A stretch of DNA of 64,000 nucleotides from Calothrix brevissima NIES-22 (GCF_002367995.1 NZ_AP018208.1:93983-157982); one strand, 5' to 3'. Positions 52,612 through 61,951 are shown, counted from the first letter of the stretch. Numbers and translations are program-made. The notes: generated by a model from the sequence alone, not told the origin.

Positions 52612-53046
52612 ATGTTACAATCCTGGCGAATCAAACCCAGGAAATCAATCGTGCCTAAACAATTCTGTAATCTCAAGTGGTTGAGATTTAATCCTACCTC
52701 TTTCACCCTGTTTGCGATTTTATTTGCGATAGTTGTGATAATTGCACTCTTCTTCCGAGATGATTGGATTAGACCGTTACTGGGCGACGTTTTAATTGTC
52801 ATGGTGATTGCTTACTTTGTTCATGCTTTTATTGCAGTTCCACTACGGAAGGTTGCTATTGGAACTCTCATCTTTGCCTACTTGATTGAGTTGCTTCAGT
52901 TTCTTAATCTCATCGATATTTTAGGCTGGCGAAACTCCCAGCTAGCTCATTTAACAATTGGATCTACTTTCGACTGGCGAGATTTGGTTGCTTATACGCT
53001 GGGGATTGCGATCGTTTTCCTCACTGCCAATCGTTTGAAGTCATAA
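52612..53046 (+). CDS. DUF2809-like membrane protein
   Basis: The 144-residue protein has four membrane helices and the motif RFNPTSFTLFAILFAIVVII near the start, RPLLGDVLIVMVIAYFVHAF and STFDWRDLVAYTLGI, the family's GD and DWxD signatures. Function unknown. It lies 75 nt after the repeat protein on the same strand. Confidence 0.75.
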   Translation: MLQSWRIKPRKSIVPKQFCNLKWLRFNPTSFTLFAILFAIVVIIALFFRDDWIRPLLGDVLIVMVIAYFVHAFIAVPLRKVAIGTLIFAYLIELLQFLNLIDILGWRNSQLAHLTIGSTFDWRDLVAYTLGIAIVFLTANRLKS

Positions 53047-53235
53047 ACTACTATTATTTTCCTCTTTATCGTAAATTCAAGGGTTTAAGATTCCTACGTC
53101 TACACATAGTATCAGTTGATTTGGGGTTTAAATCCCCGACTCCAACTGTCTTTAATGCGTGAATAATTATTGAGCTTTAGTACAAGTTTTGAATTTTTTA
53201 GCTTTAGCTTCCCGCAGGGTATTTTGAATTGTTAA

Positions 53236-53332
53236 CGAGTATTCATGATTGCTTTGATATGGCGTAAACGTCCCAGATTTAAACGATTTAGGCATTGCTT
53301 TCTTCTGGTTTGACTACCAAAAAACTGTGACT
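53236..53332 (-). pseudogene. Duplicated 3' tail of the LprI-like gene
   Basis: About 97 nt match 54093-54189 with only three mismatches. The minus-strand translation ends in RKQCLNRLNLGRLRHIKAI and matches the end of the protein at 54089-55294. Only the tail survives, so a second copy of the gene once existed here. The rest of 53047-53416 shows no gene. Confidence 0.85.
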
Positions 53333-53416
53333 ATTATCAGAATTATATTTGATGATAGCTAATATCTCCAACTTGGTTTTCTGGATTGTTTATATATTTT
53401 CACGAAAATTTTCTAT

Positions 53417-54010
53417 ATGAATACTCAAAAGAATATCAATATTTCTCCCATAAATCGTCCCACTTTCTACATATACATACTATCTATATTCGGTTTTATA
53501 TCCTTGATATGCTTGATTTGGTTATCGGCAAATTCTAAATATTCACTCAGAGGAGGCTTATTTAGTAGTTTTTTCTTGACGATTTTAGTCTTAATTATTT
53601 CTATTACAGCATTGATTCTAATTTTTAAATCAAATTTGTCTCGGTGGTTAAAATTCATATTGTCTATACCTCAATTCTTGGGGATAATGCCCTTAACTTT
53701 ATTTATTGTTCAATTGTTTATAGTAATTTTTATTTTTGGAACAGGATGTAGAACTGACTTTGTTTCTCCTAGTGGGAAAAAATCTATCGCAATTAGCGAG
53801 ACATGTTATATGGACTGTCATCATGCTGTTTTTAGACATTATTGGCTATTGGAAAAAGAAATCGGCTCAATTTCCAATAATTCCCAGAGAAGATGCAAGA
53901 CAGAGGATGATTTCCAAGTAATTTGGAATTCTGATGAAACTGCAATTAGATTGAAAGAAAATAATAATTATCCTCAATCTCAATTAAAAGGAAGTTTATT
54001 AATAGATTGA
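53417..54010 (+). CDS. Membrane protein with extracytoplasmic C-terminal domain
   Basis: The 197-residue protein has four N-terminal membrane helices (through about residue 110), then a soluble tail containing TDFVSPSGKKSIAISETCYM and paired cysteines. The SPSGKKS(I/A) motif recalls other small unknown cyanobacterial proteins. It lies between two copies of the LprI tail. Function unknown. Confidence 0.65.
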   Translation: MNTQKNINISPINRPTFYIYILSIFGFISLICLIWLSANSKYSLRGGLFSSFFLTILVLIISITALILIFKSNLSRWLKFILSIPQFLGIMPLTLFIVQLFIVIFIFGTGCRTDFVSPSGKKSIAISETCYMDCHHAVFRHYWLLEKEIGSISNNSQRRCKTEDDFQVIWNSDETAIRLKENNNYPQSQLKGSLLID

Positions 54011-54088
54011 CTTGAATTGCAAGAGGGAGCAACGCTATTTGATATCGAAAAATTTCTAGGAAGTAATAAACTAGTATTATTTGCCTCT

Positions 54089-55294
54089 TTATCGAGTATT
54101 CATCATTGCTTTGATATGGCGTAAACGTCCCAGATTTAAACGATTTAGGCATTGCTTGCTTCTGGTTTGACTACCAAAAAACAGTGACTCAAACTTGCAG
54201 TACTGAGTTTGATAACGTTCCCAAAGAGCTTGAGTTGTATCTTGCCCAGATGTAACTGGGGCTTGCTGCGGCTCGTCTTCTGGATCGTATACAGCTATCC
54301 CCTTTAGATCCGCAATGCGATCGTTATTTAGCCGAGCTAAACAGCGATGATAGAGCATCGGTGCCATAGAACTTTCTTTAAAAGGCTCAACCAACTCAGT
54401 ACAATGTGCTTCACGATAGTCTTGCCAGTGCTTCTGTGCGATCGCAAATGTTGGCTGATACTGTTTCGATAGTCTTTTTGCCCAATCGCCATAAATGCTT
54501 GATTGCAAAAGCTGAGTTGTTTTCGACCAATAGACCGCGCATTGATTTAACCCGATCTGTGTCTCATCCACACAATTTAGCTCTGGAATTCCAGGTCGTA
54601 CAGAACCCTTGAAGAGAGCTAAACCACGAGCAGGCGCTTTCAAAAGTTCTTCAAGTTGACGAATTCGAGCCTCTCTGAGACGCTGATGACATTGAGCCAA
54701 TCTCCGGTTGTTCTGGGAGAATAGAGCTTTTTCGATCTGGCAATACTGAGTTTGATATTGCTCCCAGTGGCGTTGCACCGATGAATTTCTCAATTTGAGT
54801 TGATCGAGTAAGGATTCAAATCGAAGATCGCGAGATTGGAGGGTTATAACCTCACCACCTCTTTGCAATTCTAGAATGCGATCGTTATTTAATCGCGCTA
54901 AACAGATAGATGTTGCAATTGGAAAATCTGGCGTATTGCGTAAGCGTTGAGTTAACTGTTGGCAGTGTTGTGTTTGAAACTGATGCCAGGATTGATCCGC
55001 GATCGCCAGTTGATGTTGAAGGGGTGGAATAAGTTGGGACTCCACATCTTGATAAACTAATGATTTGAGCAAATGGGTTACTTCTGCCCAACGCTTTGCA
55101 CAGCGATATTCACCTGCTTCAACCTGTCGAACACAGTCCGGTTGCAAAACCCCAGCAAATCCTAGTATCACAGTTGGAGAAAGTTGAGTCTGTGGCGCGG
55201 TATCTGACGCAGGGATAGCTTTGCTTGGTTCCATACCAAGCTGAGTTCCAAATAAAATGACACTCGCAAATATCGCAGTCTTCAATTTCATCAT
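54089..55294 (-). CDS. LprI/DUF1311-like protein with repeated domains, secreted
   Basis: The 401-residue protein has a signal peptide (KLKTAIFASVILFGTQLG) and at least three repeats of the lysozyme-inhibitor LprI-type unit: W..YQTQYC ... CL.RLNNDRI.(E/D)L. These include HQFQTQHCQQLTQRLRN, QYQTQYCQIEKALFSQ and RYQTQYCKFESLFFGSQ. LprI-like proteins inhibit lysozymes in the periplasm in some bacteria; here the role is inferred from the motif. The 3' tail is duplicated at 53236-53332. Confidence 0.82.
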   Translation of the reverse strand: MMKLKTAIFASVILFGTQLGMEPSKAIPASDTAPQTQLSPTVILGFAGVLQPDCVRQVEAGEYRCAKRWAEVTHLLKSLVYQDVESQLIPPLQHQLAIADQSWHQFQTQHCQQLTQRLRNTPDFPIATSICLARLNNDRILELQRGGEVITLQSRDLRFESLLDQLKLRNSSVQRHWEQYQTQYCQIEKALFSQNNRRLAQCHQRLREARIRQLEELLKAPARGLALFKGSVRPGIPELNCVDETQIGLNQCAVYWSKTTQLLQSSIYGDWAKRLSKQYQPTFAIAQKHWQDYREAHCTELVEPFKESSMAPMLYHRCLARLNNDRIADLKGIAVYDPEDEPQQAPVTSGQDTTQALWERYQTQYCKFESLFFGSQTRSKQCLNRLNLGRLRHIKAMMNTR

Positions 55295-55358
55295 TTTCCA
55301 TAATTAACAATTCTCATTAGCCTTCAACTAGTATCCCTGGCATTTAAATTGTATGAGC

Positions 55359-55991
55359 TTAATCTCCAATCGTGACATAATACCAATAGGAATTGATTGC
55401 ATGTTTTACCCTTAATCGATATCCTAAAAATAAATTTTGATCGGGAAGTTTAGCCTGTTCACTATACACAAATCCCTGTGCCCCCCCAAAGACCCTAGCT
55501 GTAAAAAACAAAATGTATAATCCATTCTGTCCCCGTTGTGTTTGAATTTCTTTGCTTATTGAAGTGTGATGGTAAGCTGGCGGTAAAGCAGCAATATTGT
55601 TCATACCTCCACCAATTTGATTTGACTGCACCAACGCAATTACTTGTTGCCGACTTGCCAAATTTTGATAAAAATTCGCCGTTAGCCAAAACTGTTCAAA
55701 CGGGACGATAATCCCAATTACCAATCCTAATAACTGTAGTAACAGTGGAAAAGAACGTCGCCACCGTCGATTCAGAAATGAGCCTTTCTGGATGGCACGC
55801 ACCCAAAAAGAAATCGCCCAAATTAATCCAATCAATACTGCGATCGCACCTGAGATCCAAAGTAATGGTAAGAAAAACCATGTCAGCCAATCTAACCAAA
55901 CAAAGTGCAATAATCGTATTAACCACAGTCCTAAGCTAACGCAAATGATGTAGCGGACAATCCCCGACTGCCAAACTGAGCGTTTTTTCAT
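55359..55991 (-). CDS. Membrane protein, unknown
   Basis: The 210-residue protein has two or three N-terminal membrane helices (IVRYIICVSLGLWLIRLLHF; WISGAIAVLIGLIWAISFWV; LLLQLLGLVIGIIVPF), and a soluble C-terminal domain rich in aromatic residues ending YWYYVTIGD. It may be distantly related in layout to 44249-44860. Function unknown. Confidence 0.65.
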   Translation of the reverse strand: MKKRSVWQSGIVRYIICVSLGLWLIRLLHFVWLDWLTWFFLPLLWISGAIAVLIGLIWAISFWVRAIQKGSFLNRRWRRSFPLLLQLLGLVIGIIVPFEQFWLTANFYQNLASRQQVIALVQSNQIGGGMNNIAALPPAYHHTSISKEIQTQRGQNGLYILFFTARVFGGAQGFVYSEQAKLPDQNLFLGYRLRVKHAINSYWYYVTIGD

Positions 55992-56181
55992 AGCCAGCCC
56001 TGTGAACGGTTCACTCCATAAGTAATATGCAATCCAGTATAAAAAATATAGTGACTTTGTTGATTCTGAATTGAACTCAGTATATTCTCGTAAATATTAG
56101 AAGTGAACTTGTAGTTAAATTGAAGTTTAAAATATGAGGCGTATTATTTGAGCCGGTTCATAGGGGAGTAGTAACAGAATA

Positions 56182-56931
56182 ATGGAAGAAATAGAATACC
56201 CTGACTGGACAATTGATCGGCGATGCGTGTTACAGAAACTGGAAAATATCGCTAAGGATTACATTCATTACTTTACATATCAAGCAAGATACTATCAACC
56301 AATGGTGGTGATTTGGTCGCGTGATGAATTGCTAAAAGGATTAGATGCCCTTCATTTACTCAATTGTGAGATCGATAGACTTATTTTTGAGCAGATTTCT
56401 CAAAATTATCCTCATCTGAGTCAATGTGTTCATGCTGCTGAATGCTTGTGGTATACCAATCCGGAGATTTCAATCCAGGAAAGCAATGTGAGCTTGGATT
56501 GGATGATGTTTAGTTTGTTTGGGCTGATTGATGATGAAATTCGCTATCGCTGTCTGGAAATACTCAGAGCCGCAAAACTAAATCAGCCTCGGACATTACT
56601 TGCTGAGTTACAAGGACAACAATACCGTCTAATTACCGATTGGGATAACAAGCAGATTAAGCTGATGACAGCAGTTCCACTAAATGTCCTTCGCAATCCA
56701 TTTATGCGTGAAACAACGCCTCAAAATCAATATGCACCAACCTACTTGGAGTTAGTGACCAGGGCATCTTGCGACAGTTTGCCGATGAATTGGGATATTT
56801 TGGTAGATTGGGGTGCGCTGGGGTTGCTAGAGGAACTGGAAGACCTCAGCACCGATCCTTCATTGCCCGGTGCTGAATATCTCAAATATTGCCTAGAACA
56901 ATATTATTTTTTACTAAAATTGAGACGGTGA
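56182..56931 (+). CDS. Internally deleted member of the three-copy family
   Basis: The 249-residue protein shares HLSQCVHAAECLW, VSLDWMMFSLFG, YRLITDWDNKQIKLMTAV and YLELVTRASCDSLPMNWDI with the 48193 and 57424 proteins. Its first 12 residues (EEIEYPDWTI) match the start of the 57424 protein (MEYPGWKI), but the following ~190 residues of the N-terminal domain are missing; the text resumes at LQKLENIAKDYIHYF. This is consistent with an in-frame deletion within a 57424-like gene. It is followed by 56937 with a few bases between. Confidence 0.75.
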   Translation: MEEIEYPDWTIDRRCVLQKLENIAKDYIHYFTYQARYYQPMVVIWSRDELLKGLDALHLLNCEIDRLIFEQISQNYPHLSQCVHAAECLWYTNPEISIQESNVSLDWMMFSLFGLIDDEIRYRCLEILRAAKLNQPRTLLAELQGQQYRLITDWDNKQIKLMTAVPLNVLRNPFMRETTPQNQYAPTYLELVTRASCDSLPMNWDILVDWGALGLLEELEDLSTDPSLPGAEYLKYCLEQYYFLLKLRR

Positions 56932-56936
56932 AATGG

Positions 56937-57407
56937 ATGATGAGAAAAATTGCGGTAGAATTTTTGGATGATAATTCTGAAATTGAAATAGCCTGCTATG
57001 GTGCAGATTCTGATTGGGTCTGTCGATTAACCGATCCCCTCACTCAGCCAAAGGGATCTGTATCCGATGCATTTGCGCCATTTCCGGACTTGGGATTTCT
57101 TTGGTTTCGAGAGGTTGGCGATCGCGCGTGGGTCGTTTCTGGTATGGTAAATCGCTCTGTCTTTCAAGATGAAGCCTGGTTAGATGATTTGCTTTACCGC
57201 ATTAGTAACGAAATATACCTGCGGGATTACTCGCCAGCAAGGCGAATTGAGTTTGTGAGCGTTGATGTAACAGCCATGTTTGATGGTGAGCGGGGAAGGG
57301 ATAGATTCCCAGGAGGAGAAGTGGAGAAAATGTGGCAGAGAAAGTGGCAGGGTCAACAAGCAATTACCCCTTTAGAAAACGACAAAGAAACCAGCGGTAA
57401 CTCGTGA
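56937..57407 (+). CDS. Unknown protein, co-transcribed with its neighbours
   Basis: About 156 residues from ATG 56937 or 56940; a frame extends upstream to 56889 over the end of the previous gene. It is mixed alpha/beta: KIAVEFLDDNSEIEIACYGA, FLWFREVGDRAWVVSGMV and DEAWLDDLLYRISNEIYLRD. Three plus-strand genes (56182, this, and 57424) are spaced by 5-16 nt, so they are probably one operon. Function unknown. Confidence 0.65.
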   Translation: MMRKIAVEFLDDNSEIEIACYGADSDWVCRLTDPLTQPKGSVSDAFAPFPDLGFLWFREVGDRAWVVSGMVNRSVFQDEAWLDDLLYRISNEIYLRDYSPARRIEFVSVDVTAMFDGERGRDRFPGGEVEKMWQRKWQGQQAITPLENDKETSGNS

Positions 57408-57423
57408 TAGAAAGAGCGAACTG

Positions 57424-58482
57424 ATGGAATACCCAGGCTGGAAAATCTATCTGCGATTGTTAATTGATGATTACCCCCTCGTCGTCTTGGCAAAAGATAA
57501 TGAGCTGCGCTTTATCTCTGAAGGATATTATCAAAACATCATCGAATTTTTATTACCCTTGTCAGAACCGGGTGAGGATTTTGTCTTTGAGTCCGGTTCA
57601 ACGCGAGTTGAGAGCATCCATAATCAATTACATCAGGCGTTTGTCAGTGGGCAAGAATTCGGTAATGGAGCCATTTATTTCCAGCTTAGGTCAATTTTGG
57701 AATATGATGTAGCGATTGAGGGTGCAGAATTCCAGCAAGAAATCGATCGATATCAGCAACGAACAGGATATCCACCCACTGAACCTTTCTGGTATGTAAG
57801 TCCAAACTTTGCGGGTTGGGATGGTTGCGGTCACTATATCCCGCAAAGTAGCATTAACAAAATCATTCAAGTCACTCAACAGATTAAAGCGGGGGAGTTA
57901 AACTTTCCTTTATGTGTACAGCTTTTTTCCGAAGATGAGTGGGATTTACGGTTTGGCTGGGCTGAGGTAACTGGGTTCGTCCCTAGCGTTCTCCGAAAAT
58001 TAGAAACAATTGCTGCGGATTACATGCAGTTTTTTGCCAATCAAGGGCACCTATATCAACCCAACTTAGTAAAACCCTGTCGCACAAAATTGCTTCAGGA
58101 ACTTGATGCTGTCGGATTGCTCAATTGCGAAATACCTGAAAGCGTCTATTCCCAACTAATGGGCACTTATCCTCATCTGAGACGATGCGTTGATGAGGCT
58201 GAATTTCTTTGGATGGTAGGGGATATGCCAATTCAGGAATTTGATTTAAGTTTGGACTGGATGGTCTTCGATCCGCTTTATCCAGACGGTATGGATTATG
58301 CTGATTTTCGCGATACTCCAAAGGAGTCGCTACGCGATCGCGCTTTAGCCGTCTTCAGAACTGCTCAACTGGAACAACCTGAAACCTTACGAATGGAAAT
58401 ACATGGCAATCAGTATCAACTGGTTACTGGATGGGAAGGAGGGCGAATTAAACTACTCAACTCCATCGAGCTTATGTCCTAA
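57424..58482 (+). CDS. C-terminally shortened member of the three-copy family
   Basis: The 352-residue protein starts MEYPGWKIYLRLLIDDYPLV and shares HLRRCVDEAEFLWMV, DLSLDWMVFDPLY and YQLVTGWEGGRIKLLNSIEL with its relatives. It ends there, missing the YLELV ... TDPSLP-AE block present in 48193 and 56182. A dispersed repeat near 58310-58345 encodes DTPKESLRDRA. So the two plus-strand members are truncated in complementary ways. Function unknown. Confidence 0.72.
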   Translation: MEYPGWKIYLRLLIDDYPLVVLAKDNELRFISEGYYQNIIEFLLPLSEPGEDFVFESGSTRVESIHNQLHQAFVSGQEFGNGAIYFQLRSILEYDVAIEGAEFQQEIDRYQQRTGYPPTEPFWYVSPNFAGWDGCGHYIPQSSINKIIQVTQQIKAGELNFPLCVQLFSEDEWDLRFGWAEVTGFVPSVLRKLETIAADYMQFFANQGHLYQPNLVKPCRTKLLQELDAVGLLNCEIPESVYSQLMGTYPHLRRCVDEAEFLWMVGDMPIQEFDLSLDWMVFDPLYPDGMDYADFRDTPKESLRDRALAVFRTAQLEQPETLRMEIHGNQYQLVTGWEGGRIKLLNSIELMS

Positions 58483-58517
58483 ATTATAGAAAAATGCTTC
58501 GCATTTTTGGCTTGTAG

Positions 58518-59018
58518 ATGAACGTAAACGCTTTACCCATCGATCCGAGCGATCGCTATATTTTTCTGTTGGATTTGTGGGATGAACCTTGGACAGCAGA
58601 GAATGCAGAAGTTATTCGATATACACTCTTTCATGATTCAGAACCTTCGATTTGTTCTTTGTGTCCTCAAATTCTCAGTTCTTGGGGCGATCATAGCTGT
58701 GACACCCGCAATGCTTTTTTGCGCTATATTGAAGCACCATTAGATTTTCAGGTGCTGAATGAGGTACTAACGGCGAGTAGTGCGTTGGGCTTTGGGGATG
58801 ATGAAATGGTAAATGCGATCGCAACTCATATTTGCAGTACCGAATACTGTGTCCCGTTAAATGTCATTGATGCCCTAAATCAATTAAATAACCCAACTCC
58901 AACCGTTCTAGATGCCCTGGAAAGGGCGACGACGATTCCCAACAGCTACTATGCGGATGAAATGATTCGCCGTACTGCTGCGGAAACCTTAAGCAAGTTG
59001 AGGGAAAAATATCGCTAA
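58518..59018 (+). CDS. Unknown helical protein, HEAT-like possibility
   Basis: The 166-residue protein is helical, with a rhythm of helix pairs (WTAENAEVIRYTLFHDSEP; FQVLNEVLTASSALGFGDDE; LNVIDALNQLNNPTPTVLDA) that resembles HEAT-type repeats. It lies 35 nt downstream of the 57424 gene on the same strand and probably belongs to that operon. Function unknown. Confidence 0.6.
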   Translation: MNVNALPIDPSDRYIFLLDLWDEPWTAENAEVIRYTLFHDSEPSICSLCPQILSSWGDHSCDTRNAFLRYIEAPLDFQVLNEVLTASSALGFGDDEMVNAIATHICSTEYCVPLNVIDALNQLNNPTPTVLDALERATTIPNSYYADEMIRRTAAETLSKLREKYR

Positions 59019-59363
59019 CAAATTTCTGCTTTTTCATTAAAAATGGTCAAACAACCTTGAATTGATGTATTTGTATGAAAATTTCCATCTATTTGGCTTA
59101 TTATTGCCTTGGTACTGCTTTTTGCTGTATTGATCGCGTTTTGCATATGTTTTAGATCCGTGGGAATCAAAGGTTAATATAAAACCCTTTCTTTTAGTAG
59201 AAGTTATCAACAGTAATGACAGTTATCTTGAAAGAAATACTCGCTGATCACAAATGAAGCTTAATTCATTGCCCTATCCCTGTAAGAATTTGCGGTTTGG
59301 ACAATAAAAAATCAACATCCAAGCGAGTAGAAAGATATAAACTACGGTAACTAGGTAAGACTC
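59019..59363. other. Intergenic region, no clear gene
   Basis: About 345 AT-rich bases. A frame at 59079-59178 reads as one hydrophobic helix (SIWLIIALVLLFAVLIAF) but lacks an ATG, so a tiny membrane protein is possible and unproven. The BON gene promoter is expected here. Confidence 0.35.
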
Positions 59364-59765
59364 ATGAGTTGGCTAAAAAGAGTTTGTGAACAAGAAACAA
59401 GCAGTTTATTAAAGACAAGGGACGCTGGGCAATCGGAGACGAGTATGAGTCCTGGGCTGACTGGTGAATACGATCAAGCTCGACGCGAGAAGGCTGGAGA
59501 GCATCAACCTCCTCCACCTCCTGAATATATGGGACTTGAGGGTGAATACGATCAACTAGGCTTAGCTAAGCGTGTGGCTGAGGCTTTCGAGCAAGCACCA
59601 CATATCGATGAAATTGAAACTCTACAAATCTGTCAAGATGGTAATACTATTGTCCTCAAGGGTTCTGTGTCAAGCCAGGACATCCTAAATGCTCTCGAAG
59701 ATGTAGCCGCCAAAGTAGATGGCACTAAAGGAGTAGACACTACCGAGGTGACAATCGCCGCCTAA
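59364..59765 (+). CDS. BON-domain protein
   Basis: The 133-residue protein has a charged N-terminal half with a duplicated GEYDQ motif (SPGLTGEYDQARRE; GLEGEYDQLGLAKRV) separated by a proline stretch, and a C-terminal BON domain (ETLQICQDGNTIVLKGSVSS ... KGVDTTEVTI). BON domains bind phospholipids or stress-related partners. No signal peptide. Likely cytosolic and stress-related. Confidence 0.85.
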   Translation: MSWLKRVCEQETSSLLKTRDAGQSETSMSPGLTGEYDQARREKAGEHQPPPPPEYMGLEGEYDQLGLAKRVAEAFEQAPHIDEIETLQICQDGNTIVLKGSVSSQDILNALEDVAAKVDGTKGVDTTEVTIAA

Positions 59766-59976
59766 GCTTTTGCGATGATCGTTCAAGTTTTTGTCATTAA
59801 GAAATACAAGAGTTTTCTCTAAAAGACTGTCAAGAAACAACTTTTACAATCTTGCTAGTAGTTAGTTTCAATCTCTATGAGGGATTTAAGTTAGTTGCAA
59901 CTTGAGCAATTGTTTTGGCTGATTAATTCTGAGTGATGTAGCGATTGCTAAGAAAAACTCGTTGAATTTGATGATT

Positions 59977-60384
59977 TTAATCCATATAGCTAGTGGGCAT
60001 TTGCGTTTCCACAGCGTTATCTGAAATGGGACGGCTACCATCTATTTCTAGAGTATCTTGAACTTGAAAATTATTCTTAGCAATCGGACGTTGACCGTCT
60101 ATATCGAGAATTTCTTCCACCTCTAAATCATTAGGATCAATTGGACGTTTGCCATCTACTGTTAACATCTCATGTTCTTGAAAATCACTCTTAGCAATCG
60201 GGCGTTGCCCATCTATATCAATTGTTTTTTCTGAATAATTTTCAGCCTTGGCAATTGGACGCTGCCCATCTATATTCAGCGTTTCCTTAATTTCAATATT
60301 ACTGGGGTCAACTGGGCGCTGCCCATCTATATCAATTGTTTTAGGCGTTTGTGCCAAGTCACTAGATGATGATTCTGAAGGCAT
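59977..60384 (-). CDS. Tandem-repeat protein (IDGQRPI repeats)
   Basis: The 135-residue protein consists of six repeats of about 20 residues, each centred on (I/V)DG(Q/K/S)RP(V/I), e.g. TIDIDGQRPVDPSN, LNIDGQRPIAKAEN, TVDGKRPIDPNDLE. No signal or membrane segment and few hydrophobic residues, so probably flexible. I do not know the family's function. It is oriented convergent to the BON gene. Confidence 0.72.
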   Translation of the reverse strand: MPSESSSSDLAQTPKTIDIDGQRPVDPSNIEIKETLNIDGQRPIAKAENYSEKTIDIDGQRPIAKSDFQEHEMLTVDGKRPIDPNDLEVEEILDIDGQRPIAKNNFQVQDTLEIDGSRPISDNAVETQMPTSYMD

Positions 60385-60440
60385 AAATTTTAGTATCTTC
60401 TAATCGAAAGATATGTTTTTCAAAAAACTTTAATGAGATG

Positions 60441-60450
60441 ATTAATTACT
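60441..60450 (+). repeat. Target-site duplication, left copy (IS701-like copy 2)
   Basis: ATTAATTACT lies directly left of the IS and recurs at 61952-61961. Confidence 0.85.
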
Positions 60451-61951
60451 GGAGTTTAGACTAAATGGGAGAGATGAAAGAGAAAAAGGGGATGTCTGAT
60501 TGAAGACAGTCCCCCTTTCGGCAGAAGCTAAGAGAGAATCACCTACTCTTATCTGCCAATATGAAACGTGCCAGACTCGAAGAATTTCGTCAAGCCGCCT
60601 ATACGCATCTAGGCAAAGCACATGATGCAACATTTGAACTAACAGATGCGATACTGTTGACCCGTAATGTCTACAGTCTGGCAGATTTATCTTTATCGCC
60701 AGTGTTTAGACGTAAATGGCCGAGTATCTATGAAGCGATACAAGATACCAAACCAGACCGTGAGAAATTAATGGAGTTATATATCAAGCAAATACCAACA
60801 GAAAAACGCATATTGTTGGCAGGAGACCATACAGCTTGGTCACGCCCAGATGCGGTGACACTCAAAGAACGGACAATAGAACACAGTAGCACAGCGATCG
60901 CGGGAAATAAACCGATTACGATTGGGCAGGGATATAGTACTATAGCTTGGATACCAGAGGATTCAGGAAGTTGGGCACTACCGCTGAGGCATGAACGGAT
61001 TACCAGTTGGGACAATCCGATTGAGAAAGCAGTTGAACAACTCAAAAAGGTATGTGAATCAATGTCTGTTCGACCAATTTCGCTTTGGGACAGTGAATAT
61101 GGTTGTGCGCCTTTCGTATTAAAGACAGCTAGTATAAAAGCCGATATCTTAGTTAGACTGCGTTCAAATCTGTGTCTATGGGGCGCACCACCTGCTTACT
61201 CTGGCAAGGGTCGTCCTCGCAAGCATGGTGCTCAATTTAAACTCAATGAACCCTCAACCTGGGGCGAAGTGGCATCTGTGCTGGAAGTAAATGACCCAAA
61301 ATTGGGACGAGTTAAAGTCAGTCTGTGGGAAGATTTGCATTTTCGCAAAGCTGCTGCACGCCCAATGATGCTACTGAAGGTGGAACGTCTTGATCTTGAT
61401 GGCAATTTGAGAGTATTAAGACCCTTGTGGTTGGCTTGGGTTGGGGAACAAATGCCACCATTGGATGAAGTTTGGCGATTGTACTTGCGCCGATTCACGA
61501 TTGACCATTGGTATCGTTTTCTTAAGCAACGCTTACATTGGACAGTACCAAAATTCAGTACTCCAGAACAATGTGAACATTGGAGTGACTTAATGCCGTT
61601 AATCACTTGGGAGTTATGGTTAGCTTGTGATATCGTTGCTGATAATCCTCTTCCTTGGCAGAAGTCAATGGATAAATTGACCCCAGGACGAGTTGCTCAA
61701 GCTATGGGTGGAGTTTTCGCCGCGATTGGTACTCCTACCTCTCCACCCAAACCTCGTGGAAAGTCCCTTGGGTGGACACCAGGTAAAGTCCGTAACCGGA
61801 AAATACGATATCCAATTGTTAAAAAGACTGCTTCTAAACCACGCAAAGAGGAACAAAAATCTGCTTAATCTCAAATATCTTCATTCTTGAAGGTTGTGTT
61901 TTATTAACTCAGCACTGCTGGGTCATTTGTTGCTGTCTAGTCTAAACTCAA
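60451..61951 (+). mobile_element. IS701-like insertion sequence, copy 2 (1501 bp)
   Basis: Same length and ends as copy 1 (GGAGTTTAGACTA ... TAGTCTAAACTCAA) but in forward orientation, and with an exact 10-bp target duplication (ATTAATTACT). The element is intact and recent. It lies between the IDGQRPI gene and the GNAT fragment and breaks no visible gene. Confidence 0.94.
60561..61868 (+). CDS. IS701-like DDE transposase (copy 2)
   Basis: The 435-residue translation is the same as that of copy 1 (11252-12559), with AGDHTAWSRPDAVTLKERT, ISLWDSEYGCAPFV and RRFTIDHWYRFLKQRL. Complete and probably active. Confidence 0.93.
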   Translation: MKRARLEEFRQAAYTHLGKAHDATFELTDAILLTRNVYSLADLSLSPVFRRKWPSIYEAIQDTKPDREKLMELYIKQIPTEKRILLAGDHTAWSRPDAVTLKERTIEHSSTAIAGNKPITIGQGYSTIAWIPEDSGSWALPLRHERITSWDNPIEKAVEQLKKVCESMSVRPISLWDSEYGCAPFVLKTASIKADILVRLRSNLCLWGAPPAYSGKGRPRKHGAQFKLNEPSTWGEVASVLEVNDPKLGRVKVSLWEDLHFRKAAARPMMLLKVERLDLDGNLRVLRPLWLAWVGEQMPPLDEVWRLYLRRFTIDHWYRFLKQRLHWTVPKFSTPEQCEHWSDLMPLITWELWLACDIVADNPLPWQKSMDKLTPGRVAQAMGGVFAAIGTPTSPPKPRGKSLGWTPGKVRNRKIRYPIVKKTASKPRKEEQKSA

